Below are positions 43,812-52,688 of a stretch of 64,000 nt of DNA, in pieces. The stretch comes from Glycocaulis alkaliphilus (GTDB taxonomy: Bacteria; Pseudomonadota; Alphaproteobacteria; Caulobacterales; Maricaulaceae), in assembly GCF_004000605.1 (NCBI RefSeq), contig NZ_CP018911.1, positions 1,302,001 through 1,366,000 of the forward strand. Reading direction: 5' to 3'. The notes under the pieces are model-generated. The model searched no databases, was not told where the DNA came from, and saw nothing but the letters and a program-made list of their open reading frames with translations. The translations under genes were made by a program, and so were the position numbers. Positions within the stretch are counted from its first letter, which is position 1. The number at the start of each line of letters is the position of its first letter.

Positions 43812-44663
43812 ATGCCGCAACCGCTCCGCGCGGGCGTGCGCGAGGCGCATGTGATTGTGGTGGGAAACGAGAAGGGCGGGGCGGGCAAGTCCACCGTCGC
43901 CATTCACCTGGCCATTGCCTTGATGCGCATGGGCCATATGGTGACGGCGATTGATCTCGATCTGCGTCAGGCCTCTTTCACCCGCCATCTGGAAAACCGC
44001 ACGCGCTGGGCCAATACGCGCGGCGTGGACCTGCCTATTCCCGATCAGGCCGTGATGCGCCCCAGCCTGTCGCGCGACATGGATGTGGCCGAGGCCGAAG
44101 AGCGCGCCGCCTGGGAACGCGAACTGGCAAGCCTGAAAGCGCGCAGCGACTTCATCGTCATCGATGCGCCGGGCCATGACACGCATTATTCGCGCCTCGC
44201 GCACGCTAGCGCCGACACCATCATCACCCCGGTCAATGACAGCTTTGTCGATTTCGACCTGCTGGCCGATGTCGACCCGGAAACTTTCGAGGTGGGCCGG
44301 CCCAGCGTCTATTCCGAGATGGTGTGGAATTGCCGCAAGCAACGCGTGGCGCGCGATAAAAAGCCTATCGACTGGGTGGTGATGCGCAACCGCGTCTCCA
44401 CGCTGGATGCGCGCAATACGCGCCGCGTGGCCGATGGGCTGCGCAAGTTGTCGGAGCGCATCGGTTTTCGCATTGCGCCCGGCTTTTCAGAGCGCGTCAT
44501 CTATCGCGAGCTGTTCCCGGTCGGCCTCACCTTGCTGGACCTGACCGAGAGCGGGTCTGCCATTCCCTTCACCATGAGCCATGTCGCCGCGCGCCAGGAA
44601 TTGCGTGATCTGCTGATCGTACTGAAACTGCCAGCTCTGGCCGGAAAGCCTTTCCCCTTCTGA
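43812..44663 (+). CDS. mipZ: division-plane positioning ATPase MipZ
   Basis: ParA/MinD-type P-loop ATPase that forms a bipolar gradient through ParB and inhibits FtsZ assembly away from midcell. 283 residues from the ATG at 43812, where similarity to Caulobacter MipZ begins (VIVVGNEKGGAGKST, deviant Walker A at 21-28; IDLDLRQASF; PGHDTHYSRLAH Walker A' region; VTPVNDSFVDFDLL-type stretch; YRELFPVGLTLLDL). The reading frame is open back to GTG 43740, and ATG 43773 is another option; no start has a strong ribosome site. MipZ is restricted to Alphaproteobacteria. Confidence 0.93.
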   Translation: MPQPLRAGVREAHVIVVGNEKGGAGKSTVAIHLAIALMRMGHMVTAIDLDLRQASFTRHLENRTRWANTRGVDLPIPDQAVMRPSLSRDMDVAEAEERAAWERELASLKARSDFIVIDAPGHDTHYSRLAHASADTIITPVNDSFVDFDLLADVDPETFEVGRPSVYSEMVWNCRKQRVARDKKPIDWVVMRNRVSTLDARNTRRVADGLRKLSERIGFRIAPGFSERVIYRELFPVGLTLLDLTESGSAIPFTMSHVAARQELRDLLIVLKLPALAGKPFPF

Positions 44664-44673
44664 TGGTGGCGGG

Positions 44674-45129
44674 ATGAATATTCTGTTCGCAGTTCTGATC
44701 GCGCTGGGTGCGATGGTGATGCTGGCCTGGCTGTTTGCCAGAGCCAAGCCCTCATCCGTAGTGAAGACCGGGCGCAGCGTGGCGGCTGTCGTGGTGATTG
44801 CGCTCGGCGTGCTGATGACGATGCGCGGCATGGGTATTCTGGGCGTGCCGATGGTGCTGGCCGGGATCGGCTTCCTGCTCACCGGCACATGGCGCGGGCG
44901 TGGCGCCCAAGGCAGCGCGCGCGGTGACCGCCCGCACCCCCGGCCGCAAGGGGAAAGCATGAGCCTGGCCGAGGCACGCGCCACGCTGGGTGTGGAGCCC
45001 GGTGCCAGCCATGACGAGATCCAGCGCGCCTATCGCGAGATGATGAAGAAGGTCCACCCCGATACCGGCGGCAGCGGCGCGCTCGCCCGCCGCGTGCAGA
45101 TGGCGCGTGATCTGCTGATCGGGGATTAG
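44674..45129 (+). CDS. membrane-anchored J-domain protein
   Basis: A 151-residue protein: two N-terminal hydrophobic segments (about 2-22 and 33-72), a basic linker (RGRGAQGSARGDRPHPRP), and a C-terminal J-like domain (about 95-150) with the HPD motif in MMKKVHPDTGG. This resembles the TIM14/Pam18-type DnaJ proteins that stimulate DnaK at a membrane. It begins 11 bases after mipZ and is probably in the same transcript. Confidence 0.88.
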   Translation: MNILFAVLIALGAMVMLAWLFARAKPSSVVKTGRSVAAVVVIALGVLMTMRGMGILGVPMVLAGIGFLLTGTWRGRGAQGSARGDRPHPRPQGESMSLAEARATLGVEPGASHDEIQRAYREMMKKVHPDTGGSGALARRVQMARDLLIGD

Positions 45130-45402
45130 GTTATCGCCTGTCCTCCCCCGTTTACGACTGGGTGAACTCCCGGACGCGCGAAGCGCGAGCCGGGACCTCG
45201 TGCAGGAGAAGTGGAGGCAGGCCCCTGTCTGTCCTCCCCCGCCTGCGGGGGAGGTGTCAGCGAAGCTGACGGAGGGGGGAGCTTGTTTCGATTACCCCCC
45301 TCGCCCCTTCGGGCGTTCGACGCTTCGCGTCTCACCCCACCCGTAAACGGGGGGAGACATCGAAGCCGGGAGATCATTTGAGCAGGAAGGTGCAGATGCG
45401 CT
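45130..45402. repeat. family-C palindromic repeats
   Basis: No gene. Contains CCTCCCCCGTTTACG (45142), CCCGGACGCGCGAAGCGCGAGCCGGG-type hairpin (given here in parts: CCCGGACGCGCG / CGCGAGCCGGG), GGACCTCGTGCAGGAGA, and a long family-C pair CCTCCCCCGCCTGCGGGGGA...GTAAACGGGGGGAG. Sits between convergent genes. Confidence 0.7.
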
Positions 45403-46749
45403 TTAAGCGCCCTGATTGACCGCGAAGCAGGCTTCATTAAGCCGGGCCAGCTCGGCGCAGACCTGACGGGCCGTGGCCGGGTCGATCGCTTCAAAGCGCG
45501 CCCGCCAGAGCGAGCGGCCATCGCGCGTCACCTCCTCGGTCACTTGCGTGGCTCCTGACAGGGCAGGGGCAAGGCCCAGAACCGTCTCCAGCCGCGCCTG
45601 TGCGACCGCGCGCGAGCCAAACGCGCCCACCTGTACCGCCCATCCACCGCTGGCGGCTCTGGCGGCTGGCTGGCTGGCGGATGCTACGGGTAGCGTTGCC
45701 GGGGCGGTTGAGTCAAAGCGTACCCGGTCACTGCCTGTATCGCGGCCCGGACGGACGAGGTCTGGAATATCCTCCACGACGATGCGCACCGGCGGCGCGG
45801 CCTCGCCGCTCTCCCCGGCTGCCGAACCCATCGCGGTGGGGCCGGGCAGGCCGGAGAGTTCAGCGGTGAGGATTTCCTGCTCGCGGATCGGACTGATGCG
45901 CGGCGAGCTCAGATTGGCCAGGATCATGCCATCGCGCCGGGCATCAAATGTGGAGAAGGCCGCTTCCACCAGCTCGGTCGCGTGCGCATCGCGTACCGGA
46001 CCCGTCGCGCCGCCCATGACCACGGTGACGAGGCGGCGGCCATCGCGCTCTGCGGTGACGGCGATATTGAAGCCGGAGGCGCGGATATAGCCGGTTTTCA
46101 TCCCGTCCACGCCGCGCACCCGGCCGACCAGCGTGTTGTGCGTGGTATAGGTGCGCCCGGCATGGGTGAAGCTGCGCTCGTTGAAATAGTGGAAATACTG
46201 GGGGAAATCGCGGTGCAGGGCGTGCGCCAGCCGGGCCATGTCGCGTGCCGTGGTGCGTTGTGAGGCATCGGGCAGGCCGGAGGCATTGCGGAACACCGTG
46301 GCCGTCAGGCCCAGCTCCACGCCCCGGTCCGTCATCTGGGAGGCAAAAGCCGTCTCGCTGCCGCCCAGCCGCTCGGCGACCATCACGGCGACATCGTTGG
46401 CACTGCGGATAACCAGCGCGCGAATGGCGGTCTCCACGCTGATCGTGCCGCCAGCGGGCACACCAAGCTTTGAGGGCGGGCGCGAGGCCGCTTCTGCCGA
46501 CATGGTAAGCTGGCTGGCAAGCGTCAGCTCGCCGCGCTCCAGCGCATCAAACAGCATGTAGAGCGTCATCATCTTGGTCAGCGATGCCGGGTAGCGCGTG
46601 GCATCAGGCCGGCGCGCATGCAGCACCTCGCCTGTGTCCATGTCGGCGACGAACGCCGCGTAACGATCCTGCGCAAAGGCAGGCGCGCCCGGCACCAGAA
46701 GCGCAAGCGCAAACACCAGGAAGCAGGCGGCGAGATGACGATGTTTCAT
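45403..46749 (-). CDS. D-alanyl-D-alanine carboxypeptidase with SPOR domain
   Basis: A 448-residue exported low-molecular-mass penicillin-binding protein that trims the terminal D-Ala from peptidoglycan stems. Signal peptide ends AFA (about residue 26). The serine-peptidase motifs are intact: SLTK (56-59), SAN (in IRSANDVAVMVAE) and KTG (in GMKTGYIRASG). The C-terminal 75 residues (GWAVQVGAFGSRAVAQARLE...) are a SPOR domain, an arrangement common in Alphaproteobacteria that targets the enzyme to the division septum. It diverges from the phasin gene. Confidence 0.94.
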   Translation of the reverse strand: MKHRHLAACFLVFALALLVPGAPAFAQDRYAAFVADMDTGEVLHARRPDATRYPASLTKMMTLYMLFDALERGELTLASQLTMSAEAASRPPSKLGVPAGGTISVETAIRALVIRSANDVAVMVAERLGGSETAFASQMTDRGVELGLTATVFRNASGLPDASQRTTARDMARLAHALHRDFPQYFHYFNERSFTHAGRTYTTHNTLVGRVRGVDGMKTGYIRASGFNIAVTAERDGRRLVTVVMGGATGPVRDAHATELVEAAFSTFDARRDGMILANLSSPRISPIREQEILTAELSGLPGPTAMGSAAGESGEAAPPVRIVVEDIPDLVRPGRDTGSDRVRFDSTAPATLPVASASQPAARAASGGWAVQVGAFGSRAVAQARLETVLGLAPALSGATQVTEEVTRDGRSLWRARFEAIDPATARQVCAELARLNEACFAVNQGA

Positions 46750-46810
46750 AGGCCCGCAAGATCACAGCAATGCGTTGACGGGCCGTTAACCGCCTTTCGC
46801 AACGGGGAAA

Positions 46811-46861
46811 TTGTGCGCTGCACAAAATATCCTTGACTTCGCCGGGGCGATTCCACATATT
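46811..46861 (+). promoter_or_regulatory. phasin promoter with adjacent inverted-repeat operator
   Basis: A promoter TTGACT (46833-46838), 17-bp spacer, CATATT (46856-46861) sits 37 bases before the upstream start codon. Immediately ahead lies the perfect inverted repeat TTGTGC-GCT-GCACAA (46811-46825). Its TGC/GCA pattern resembles sites of PhaR, the polyhydroxyalkanoate-responsive repressor that controls phasin genes in related bacteria; binding is inferred. Confidence 0.55.
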
Positions 46862-46898
46862 TGCTGCAGTTGCGAACTAGCAAGCAGGACCCAGTCCC

Positions 46899-47579
46899 AT
46901 GCCGGCCGATGCTTTGAATACCAACGCCGATACCGCCACGACGGAAGAAAAACCCGTTGTGACACAAGCGGCGGCGAGCACGGCGCCCAAGGCAAAGGCA
47001 CCTGCTGCCAAAGCTGAACCTAAATCTGAGGCGGCTGCCGCGCCTGCGAAGAAAGCGGCGGCGTCCTCGAAGAAACCTGCGTCCCGTAAGCCCTCCGCCC
47101 CCCGCAAATATACGGGCGCACCCAAAGGAGACACTATCATGGCTGCTGCCAAGAAAGACCTCGCCAAGGAAACGTTTGAAACCTTCACCGCCGCGTCGAA
47201 CGACGCCGTGAAGGACAGCATCGAGAAGTCGATGGCCGCCGTGAACGATCTCAGCGCCTTCCACAAGAATTCGGTCGAAGCCGTGATCGCCTCTGCGACC
47301 ACCGCCTCGAAAGGCTTTGAAGAGCTGAACGCTCTGGCCGCCGGCTATGCCAAGAAGTCGATGGAAGACGGCATGGTCGCCGCCAAGTCGCTGGCCTCTG
47401 CCAAGTCGGTCCAGGAAGTGATCGAGATCCAGTCCGAATACACCAAAACCTCGCTCGAAGCCTATCTCGCCGAGATGAACAAGGTCTCCGACCATGTGTC
47501 CTCGATGATGAAAGACTCCCTGAAGCCGCTCAATGAGCGCTTCGCGGCAGCTGTCGAGCTGATGCAATCCCAGCGCTAG
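46899..47579 (+). CDS. phasin family protein (granule-associated)
   Basis: A 226-residue protein: an Ala/Lys/Pro-rich N-terminal segment (1-80, PKAKAPAAKAEP, KKAAASSKKPASRKP) and a helical phasin domain (about 85-225; ETFETFTAASNDAVKDSIEKS, ALAAGYAKKSMEDG, VQEVIEIQSEYTKTS, LKPLNERF). Phasins coat polyhydroxyalkanoate granules. The ATG at 47139 (residue 81) has a much better ribosome site (AAAGGAG, nine bases ahead) than the first ATG at 46899, so a 146-residue form consisting of the phasin domain alone is probably made, and may be the only one. Confidence 0.88.
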   Translation: MPADALNTNADTATTEEKPVVTQAAASTAPKAKAPAAKAEPKSEAAAAPAKKAAASSKKPASRKPSAPRKYTGAPKGDTIMAAAKKDLAKETFETFTAASNDAVKDSIEKSMAAVNDLSAFHKNSVEAVIASATTASKGFEELNALAAGYAKKSMEDGMVAAKSLASAKSVQEVIEIQSEYTKTSLEAYLAEMNKVSDHVSSMMKDSLKPLNERFAAAVELMQSQR

Positions 47580-47714
47580 TCTTCCAGCATTTTCAGCAAA
47601 AGTGGGAACCGGTTTTGCGGTTCGAAAATGCGACCACTTGGAAGTAAGAGCGCGTACAGATTTCCGGCAGGCGAGGGGCCAATCCCTCGCCGCTGGTGAC
47701 AAGTCCTCCCTGAC

Positions 47715-47743
47715 TGGCCCGGCTCTGCCGGGCCATTTTTTTT
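47715..47743 (+). terminator. tandem terminator 1 downstream of phasin
   Basis: TGGCCCGGC-TCT-GCCGGGCCA followed by eight T. A textbook Rho-independent terminator for the phasin transcript. Confidence 0.9.
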
Positions 47744-47755
47744 ACTGGAGACGTC

Positions 47756-47782
47756 TGGCCCGGCTCTGCCGGGCCATTTTTT
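47756..47782 (+). terminator. tandem terminator 2, duplicate of the first
   Basis: The same TGGCCCGGC-TCT-GCCGGGCCA stem followed by six T, 41 bases after the first, as if the terminator had been tandemly duplicated. Confidence 0.9.
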
Positions 47783-47844
47783 GGCTTTTGCCTCGTCCCC
47801 GCTTGCGGGGCTGGGGCGGACATAACCCACCCAGCCTCCCACTT

Positions 47845-47935
47845 CGTCATTCCAGAAGCCCGAAGGGCTATCTGGAACCCAGTTGCTTGAAAAAACTGGG
47901 TTCCGGCTCTTCGCTTCGCTGCGGCCGGAATGACG
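47845..47935. repeat. family-B inverted doublet (91 bp)
   Basis: CGTCATTCCAGA...TCTGGAACCCAG, spacer TTGCTTGAAAAAA, then CTGGGTTCCGGC...GCCGGAATGACG. Same architecture as 38597, 56109 and 58226. Confidence 0.87.
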
Positions 47936-48203
47936 AAGGAATTAGCAAAAGGCGCTCTGGGTCCCCCGTCGGGGCGGGGGACCCCGGTGGATAGGTCGTT
48001 AGCCATTCGGGCCGCGTAGCGGCCCGCAAGCGCGAATGCGCGCTATTTTAGTTCCGCAACGCATCCGCGTTGCGATCTTCCGCGAAAAGTCGCGGGCGCG
48101 CGTTCGCGCTCTTCGGACGGCGCTTCGCCGTCCGCAAGGCCGACCGGCCGCCGGGCACTTTTGCCCGCACCGACCGAGCGGAGGCGAGGGAGGACAAGAA
48201 ATA

Positions 48204-48278
48204 TGGTGCCGGCGGAGAGGATCGAACTCCCGACCTTCGGTTTACAAAACCGCTGCACTACCGCTGTGCTACGCCGGC
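48204..48278 (-). tRNA. tRNA-Thr (anticodon TGT)
   Basis: A 75-nt cloverleaf with encoded CCA. Acceptor arms GCCGGCG/CGCCGGC; D-stem GCAC/GTGC; anticodon loop TTTGTAA with TGT; T-arm GGGAGTTCGATCCTC. The outermost pair of the anticodon stem is a G-A mismatch. It decodes ACA threonine codons. Confidence 0.94.
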
Positions 48279-48359
48279 CAATGCGCTTTGCGCGCTGCGT
48301 CATAAAACGAAAGCGGCGCGCCGGGCAAGCGCGCCGCTGCCGCACACAGTGTCAAAGCC

Positions 48360-48767
48360 TCACTTGCGCCAGACCAGAATGGCCGATGCCGCGAGTATCC
48401 CCAGCAGGAGATGCACCGCGTCCAGCGCCAGCGCGCCGGGCGTCATGGTGATGGCGTAGGCAAAGCCGTAAAGCAGCGTGCTGAGCGAGAAGCCCGCCCA
48501 GACGATGACGCCGATGCGCAAATGCGCCTTCAATCCGCTGGCGCCCGCCGTCTCGAACAGGGCAGCCAGCCCCAGCACAGTCAGGATGGGCATGACCGGC
48601 CCCAGGAAGATTTTCCATTCATGGCCGGCAAAGCTGTCTGCCGTGTAGCCGTACTGCTCCATCCAGAAGGCGGAGAAGACAAGGCCGTATATGAGATAAC
48701 CGATGATGTAGATGGCGACCGCAGCGGCGATGACCGCTAGAAGGTCGTGACCGAAAATTCTGGGCAT
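48360..48767 (-). CDS. DUF1761 family membrane protein
   Basis: A 135-residue protein with four hydrophobic segments (about 8-30, 52-72, 84-104, 112-132). The start VAIYIIGYLIYGLVFSAFWM and FLGPVMPILTVLGLAAL match the general pattern of DUF1761 small membrane proteins; function unknown. It is divergent from metG with a 107-bp gap. Confidence 0.78.
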   Translation of the reverse strand: MPRIFGHDLLAVIAAAVAIYIIGYLIYGLVFSAFWMEQYGYTADSFAGHEWKIFLGPVMPILTVLGLAALFETAGASGLKAHLRIGVIVWAGFSLSTLLYGFAYAITMTPGALALDAVHLLLGILAASAILVWRK

Positions 48768-48874
48768 GAGTGTTTCCCTCCCCGTCCGGGGCGGCTATTG
48801 CTCCGCCCTCGAACTGTCATTGATGGCGCGGCTTGCGCCTGCCTTAACCATACGCCCACCGGGGATTTGCCGCC

Positions 48875-50581
48875 ATGGCCCGCATACTGATCACCTCCGC
48901 CCTGCCTTACATCAATGGAATCAAGCATCTGGGCAATCTGGCCGGCTCCATGCTGCCCGCCGATGTCTATGCGCGTTTCCAGCGTATGCGGGGCCATGAG
49001 GTGCTCTATATCTGCGCCACGGACGAGCACGGCACCCCGGCAGAGCTGGCCGCCGCTGCGGCCGGGCAGGACGTGCGCACCTATTGCGATGAACAGCACG
49101 AGATCCAGAAAGAGATCGGTGAGCGCTTTGCCCTGTCATGGGATTATTTCGGCCGCACCTCGTCGCCGGAGAATGCGCAGCTGACCCAGCACTTTGCCGA
49201 AGTGCTGGAAAGCCGCGGCCTGATCGCGGAGATCGTCGAAAAGCAGATCTATTCCAAGGCCGACAAGCGCTTCCTGCCGGACCGCTATGTGGAGGGCACC
49301 TGCCCGAACTGCGGCTATGAGAAAGCGCGCGGCGACCAGTGCGATAATTGCGGCAAGCTGCTTGAACCGACCGATCTGAAAGACCCGTATTCCACCATTT
49401 CCGGCTCGCGTGATCTGGAAGTGCGCGATACCCGCCATCTGCAGCTTCGCCAGAGCCAGATGGAGCCGCGCCTGCGCCAATGGGTCGATGAAGCCACGAA
49501 CTGGCCGCAGCTCGCCCGTTCCATCGCCTATAAATGGCTCGATGAAGGCTTGCGCGACCGCACCATCACCCGCGACCTTTCATGGGGCGTGAAGGTGACC
49601 AAGGATGGCGCGCCGCGAGACGGCTTTGAGGACAAGGTCTTCTATGTCTGGTTCGACGCGCCGATAGGCTATATCGCGGCGACCGCCGAATGGGCGAAGG
49701 CCACCGGCAATGACTGGGAGCGCTGGTGGCGCACCGACAAGGGCGCGGGCGATGTCTCCTACGTCCAGTTCATGGGCAAGGATAATGTCGCCTTCCACAC
49801 GGTCAGCTTCCCGGCGACCATTCTCGGCTCTGAAGAACCATGGAAGCTCGTTGACCGCCTGAAAGCCTTCAACTGGCTGAACTGGTATGGCGGCAAGTTC
49901 TCGACCAGTAGCAAACGCGGCGTGTTCATGGACGCGGCGCTGGATCTGCTGCCGTCCGACTACTGGCGCTGGTATCTCACCTCGAATGCGCCGGAAGGCT
50001 CTGACACCCAGTTCACCTGGGAGAGTTTTCAGGGCGTGATCAATTCAGACCTCGCCAATGTGCTGGGCAATTTCGTCAACCGGATCACCAAGTATTGCGC
50101 GGCGAAGTTCGACGGGCAGGTGCCAGCCACCGGCACACCCGGCGAGGCCGAAGCCTGGATCGCGGCCGAGCTGTCTGAACGGCTAAAAGCGCTCAGCGCC
50201 CATTACGAGGCGATGGAATACCGCAAGGCGGCGGCAGAGACCCGCGCTATCTGGGCGGCGGGCAATGAGTATCTCACGAAGGCCGAGCCGTGGGTGAAGT
50301 ACAAGAGCGATGTGGATGGGGCCGCCGTGGGCGTGCGCACCGGCCTTAATCTCGCGGTGCTGTTTGCCATTATCGCCCAGCCGGTCATTCCCGATACGGC
50401 CAAGAAGGTTCTCGATGCACTCGGCGTTCCTGATGACAGGCGCAGCTGGCCGGACTGGCAGGACAAGACCCTGCTCGACGCCCTGCCGCATGGCCACGCC
50501 ATCACCCCGCCGGACGTGCTGTTTGCCAAGATCGAGGATGCGTCGGTGGAGGAATGGCGCGAAAGGTTCGGCGGGGAGTAG
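48875..50581 (+). CDS. metG: methionyl-tRNA synthetase
   Basis: Class I aminoacyl-tRNA synthetase charging tRNA-Met. 568 residues. The signature HIGH motif appears as KHLGN (about 17-21); the zinc knuckle is [18 protein letters not shown] (four Cys); KMSKS appears as KFSTSSKRG, a variant known in one branch of MetRS that keeps the loop shape; anticodon-binding helical domain follows (about 380-550), with no EMAP/C-terminal dimerisation domain. The start GCCATGGCC fits the conserved [14 protein letters not shown] beginning. Confidence 0.95.
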   Translation: MARILITSALPYINGIKHLGNLAGSMLPADVYARFQRMRGHEVLYICATDEHGTPAELAAAAAGQDVRTYCDEQHEIQKEIGERFALSWDYFGRTSSPENAQLTQHFAEVLESRGLIAEIVEKQIYSKADKRFLPDRYVEGTCPNCGYEKARGDQCDNCGKLLEPTDLKDPYSTISGSRDLEVRDTRHLQLRQSQMEPRLRQWVDEATNWPQLARSIAYKWLDEGLRDRTITRDLSWGVKVTKDGAPRDGFEDKVFYVWFDAPIGYIAATAEWAKATGNDWERWWRTDKGAGDVSYVQFMGKDNVAFHTVSFPATILGSEEPWKLVDRLKAFNWLNWYGGKFSTSSKRGVFMDAALDLLPSDYWRWYLTSNAPEGSDTQFTWESFQGVINSDLANVLGNFVNRITKYCAAKFDGQVPATGTPGEAEAWIAAELSERLKALSAHYEAMEYRKAAAETRAIWAAGNEYLTKAEPWVKYKSDVDGAAVGVRTGLNLAVLFAIIAQPVIPDTAKKVLDALGVPDDRRSWPDWQDKTLLDALPHGHAITPPDVLFAKIEDASVEEWRERFGGE

Positions 50582-50692
50582 GAAAAATCTGAAATCCCGG
50601 AAGCGCGCAGCGCTATCCGGGACCTCGTGCAGGAGACGCGGAGAGAGGCCCCGGGTCTCGCTCACGCTCGCCCGGGGTTTCAGAGCTGGCAG
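50582..50692. repeat. family-E/D-like repeat fragment
   Basis: Contains AATCCCGGAAGCGCGCAGCG, GGACCTCGTGCAGGAGAC and CCCCGGGTCTCGC...CGCCCGGGG, resembling the sequence at 45160-45240. Lies between convergent genes. Confidence 0.6.
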
Positions 50693-51382
50693 TCAGCGCA
50701 AACTCCTGCGCCCCGCCTTTACCAGCTCGGCGGTGCGGGTCTCGATGGCCGTTTCCAGCGCGGCGATGAAGGCTTTGGGATCATCGCCGGGGTGGATCGG
50801 GTCCAGCAGCTCGATAATGGCAAGGCCGGGCCGGAACTCCCATTTCTGCTGCGGCCAGAACACGCCCAGATTGGTGGCGACCGGAATGACAGGGCGGTTC
50901 AGCACTCTGGCCAGCTGGTAAACGCCGAGCCGGTAGCGCTTCTTCGAGCCGACCTCGCTCAAGCCCCCTTCGGGGTAGATCAGCACATCGCGGCCAGAGC
51001 GTTGGAGCGCCTGCAGGCCGGTATCAAGGCCGCCATTGGCGCGCTTGCCGCCTGCATTATCGACCACCACGGCCTCGGCGCGTTTGAGTATCCAGCCCAC
51101 GAGCGGGTATTTGAGCATGTGATCGCCGATCACATAGGTCAGCTCGCGATGGCGCGAGACAAGGCAGATGCCGTCGCCCCAGGACTGGTGTTTCGACGCG
51201 ATCACCGCAGGCTCGGTATCGGGCAGTACGTGCAGGCGGCGCACAAGAAGATTGAGCCCGCAAAGCCCCATCCAGCCTGTCATGGCGCGGCAATAAAGCC
51301 AGATCGCGCCCATCGTCGCCCAGCGGCCGGGTACAAGCGTGGCCGGGGCCACCAGCAATACGCCGATAGCCACCGTGATCAC
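50693..51382 (-). CDS. lysophospholipid acyltransferase family protein (PlsC-like)
   Basis: A 229-residue membrane-associated acyltransferase, likely a 1-acyl-glycerol-3-phosphate acyltransferase. The catalytic H-x4-D is in SKHQSWGDG (about 64-72), the phosphate-binding motif is YPEGGLSE, with VIPVATNLG later; one N-terminal hydrophobic helix. The start is uncertain: GTG 51382 lacks a good ribosome site, whereas an in-frame CTG 10 codons upstream follows GGGAG at the right distance, so an unusual CTG start is possible. Confidence 0.87.
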   Translation of the reverse strand: MITVAIGVLLVAPATLVPGRWATMGAIWLYCRAMTGWMGLCGLNLLVRRLHVLPDTEPAVIASKHQSWGDGICLVSRHRELTYVIGDHMLKYPLVGWILKRAEAVVVDNAGGKRANGGLDTGLQALQRSGRDVLIYPEGGLSEVGSKKRYRLGVYQLARVLNRPVIPVATNLGVFWPQQKWEFRPGLAIIELLDPIHPGDDPKAFIAALETAIETRTAELVKAGRRSLR

Positions 51383-51484
51383 CCAGTAGCCGGAATGGAA
51401 GATATGCGTTCGCAGGGCGCTCTCCCTTGCCGCGTGAGCGGGCTATGATGGAACGCGCAGCGATTCCGTAAAAGGGGAGGGCGC

Positions 51485-52688
51485 ATGCCGCCAAAGAACA
51501 TCGCCATTGCGGGCTGTGGCCCGGCCGGGCTTGCTGCCGCGCTGCTGCTGCACCGTGATGGCCATCGCGTGCGGCTTTATGAGCGGTTTGAGACGCCGCG
51601 CCCGATTGGTTCAGGGCTGCTGATCCAGCCGACCGGGCTGGCGGTGCTGGAAAGGCTGGGCCTCGACACGGCGTTAAAGGCCCATGCAAGCGTCGTAGAG
51701 CGCCTCCTCGGCAAGGCGGTGCGGGTCGGGTGCGACGGTGCTCGACGTGCGCTATAGCGCGCTTGGCGAGCCCTTGCGCGTGGGTCTGGGCATCCACCGC
51801 GCGGCGCTGTTTTCGATCCTTTATGACGCGGTGCTGGCTGAGGCCATTCCCGTCCATACCTCCGCCGAGATTACCGCCAGCGAGCTGGGTCCAAACGGCC
51901 AGCGCGCGCTTGTCATGGCCGATGGGGCCCGCGAGGGGCCGTTTGACCTGATTGTCGATGCGCTAGGCACGCGCACCCCGCTCGCCGCGCCGACGGGAAA
52001 GGAACTCGCCTATGGCGCGCTCTGGGCGAGCCTGGACTGGCCGGAAGGCTCCGCGTTGAACCCCCATGCGCTGGAGCAGAGATACCGCGCCGCCTCCATC
52101 ATGGCGGGCGTGCTGCCTATCGGCACCGCGCCGCATGACGCACGCGCCAAGGCCGCGCTCTTCTGGTCCATCAAGGGGGCGGATGTGCCTAAGTGGCGCG
52201 CGGCAGGGCTGGATGCGTGGAAAAGCGATGTTCGCGCCGTCTGGCCAGCTGTCCAGCCGCTGCTGGACCAGATCAGCGACGCAGAACAGCTCGTCTTTGC
52301 CCGCTATGCGCACCGCACGCTGAAAAAACCCGGTGAAACGGGCCTCATCCATATTGGCGATGCCTGGCACTCAGCCAGCCCGCAGCTTGGGCAGGGGGCC
52401 AATATGGCGCTGCTCGATGCCTGGGCGCTGGCGCTGGGGCTGCGTGAGGGATCGGATGTGCCAGACGCCATTGCCCGCGCGATTGCCTGTCGCCGCTTCC
52501 ATGTCTGGCTCTATCAGGTGCTGACGGCGTTCTTCACGCCGGTCTACCAGTCCGATAGCCGCCTCATCCCCTTCCTGCGCGACCGTCTGGTCGGCCCGGT
52601 CTCCAAAGTCTGGCCGGCACCACTCGTACAGGCGGCGCTGGTCAGCGGGCTGGTGGGAGGGCCTTTGGGAAGGTTGGGGTTACGCTGA
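51485..52688 (+). pseudogene. FAD-dependent monooxygenase, interrupted by a frameshift
   Basis: Two overlapping frames together make one aromatic-hydroxylase-like flavoprotein. The first (51485-51757) has the FAD-binding start IAIAGCGPAGLAAALLLHRDG and ERFETPRPIGSGLLIQPTGL; the second (51738-52688) continues with LDVRYSALGEPLRVGLGIHRAALF, the LIVDALGTRT strand and the second flavin motif HIGDAWHSASPQLGQGANMALLDA. The break is at about 51730-51738 (GTGCGGGTCGGGTGCGACGG); removal of one T would join them as GKAVRVGATVLDVR. It is either a recent mutation or a sequencing error, since the rest of the frame is intact. Confidence 0.82.

Larger units (their letters stand above)
47580..48203. repeat. 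terminators and composite palindromic repeats
   Basis: 624 bp with no gene. Contains AGCATTTTCAGCAAAAGTGG...CGAAAATGCGACC (47586-47633), which resembles a palindromic repeat widespread in rhizobia and other Alphaproteobacteria; a GCGAGGGGC-caat-CCCTCGC hairpin (47671-47691); two tandem terminators (separate entries); a family-B inverted doublet (47845-47935); a family-E block (47960-47990); and a family-A unit (48006-48140). Confidence 0.75.

Noticed and set aside
48875-50581. Defective KMSKS motif in MetRS
   Set aside because: KFSTSSKRG differs from KMSKS but is a variant I recall from a normal MetRS branch, and all other motifs are intact.
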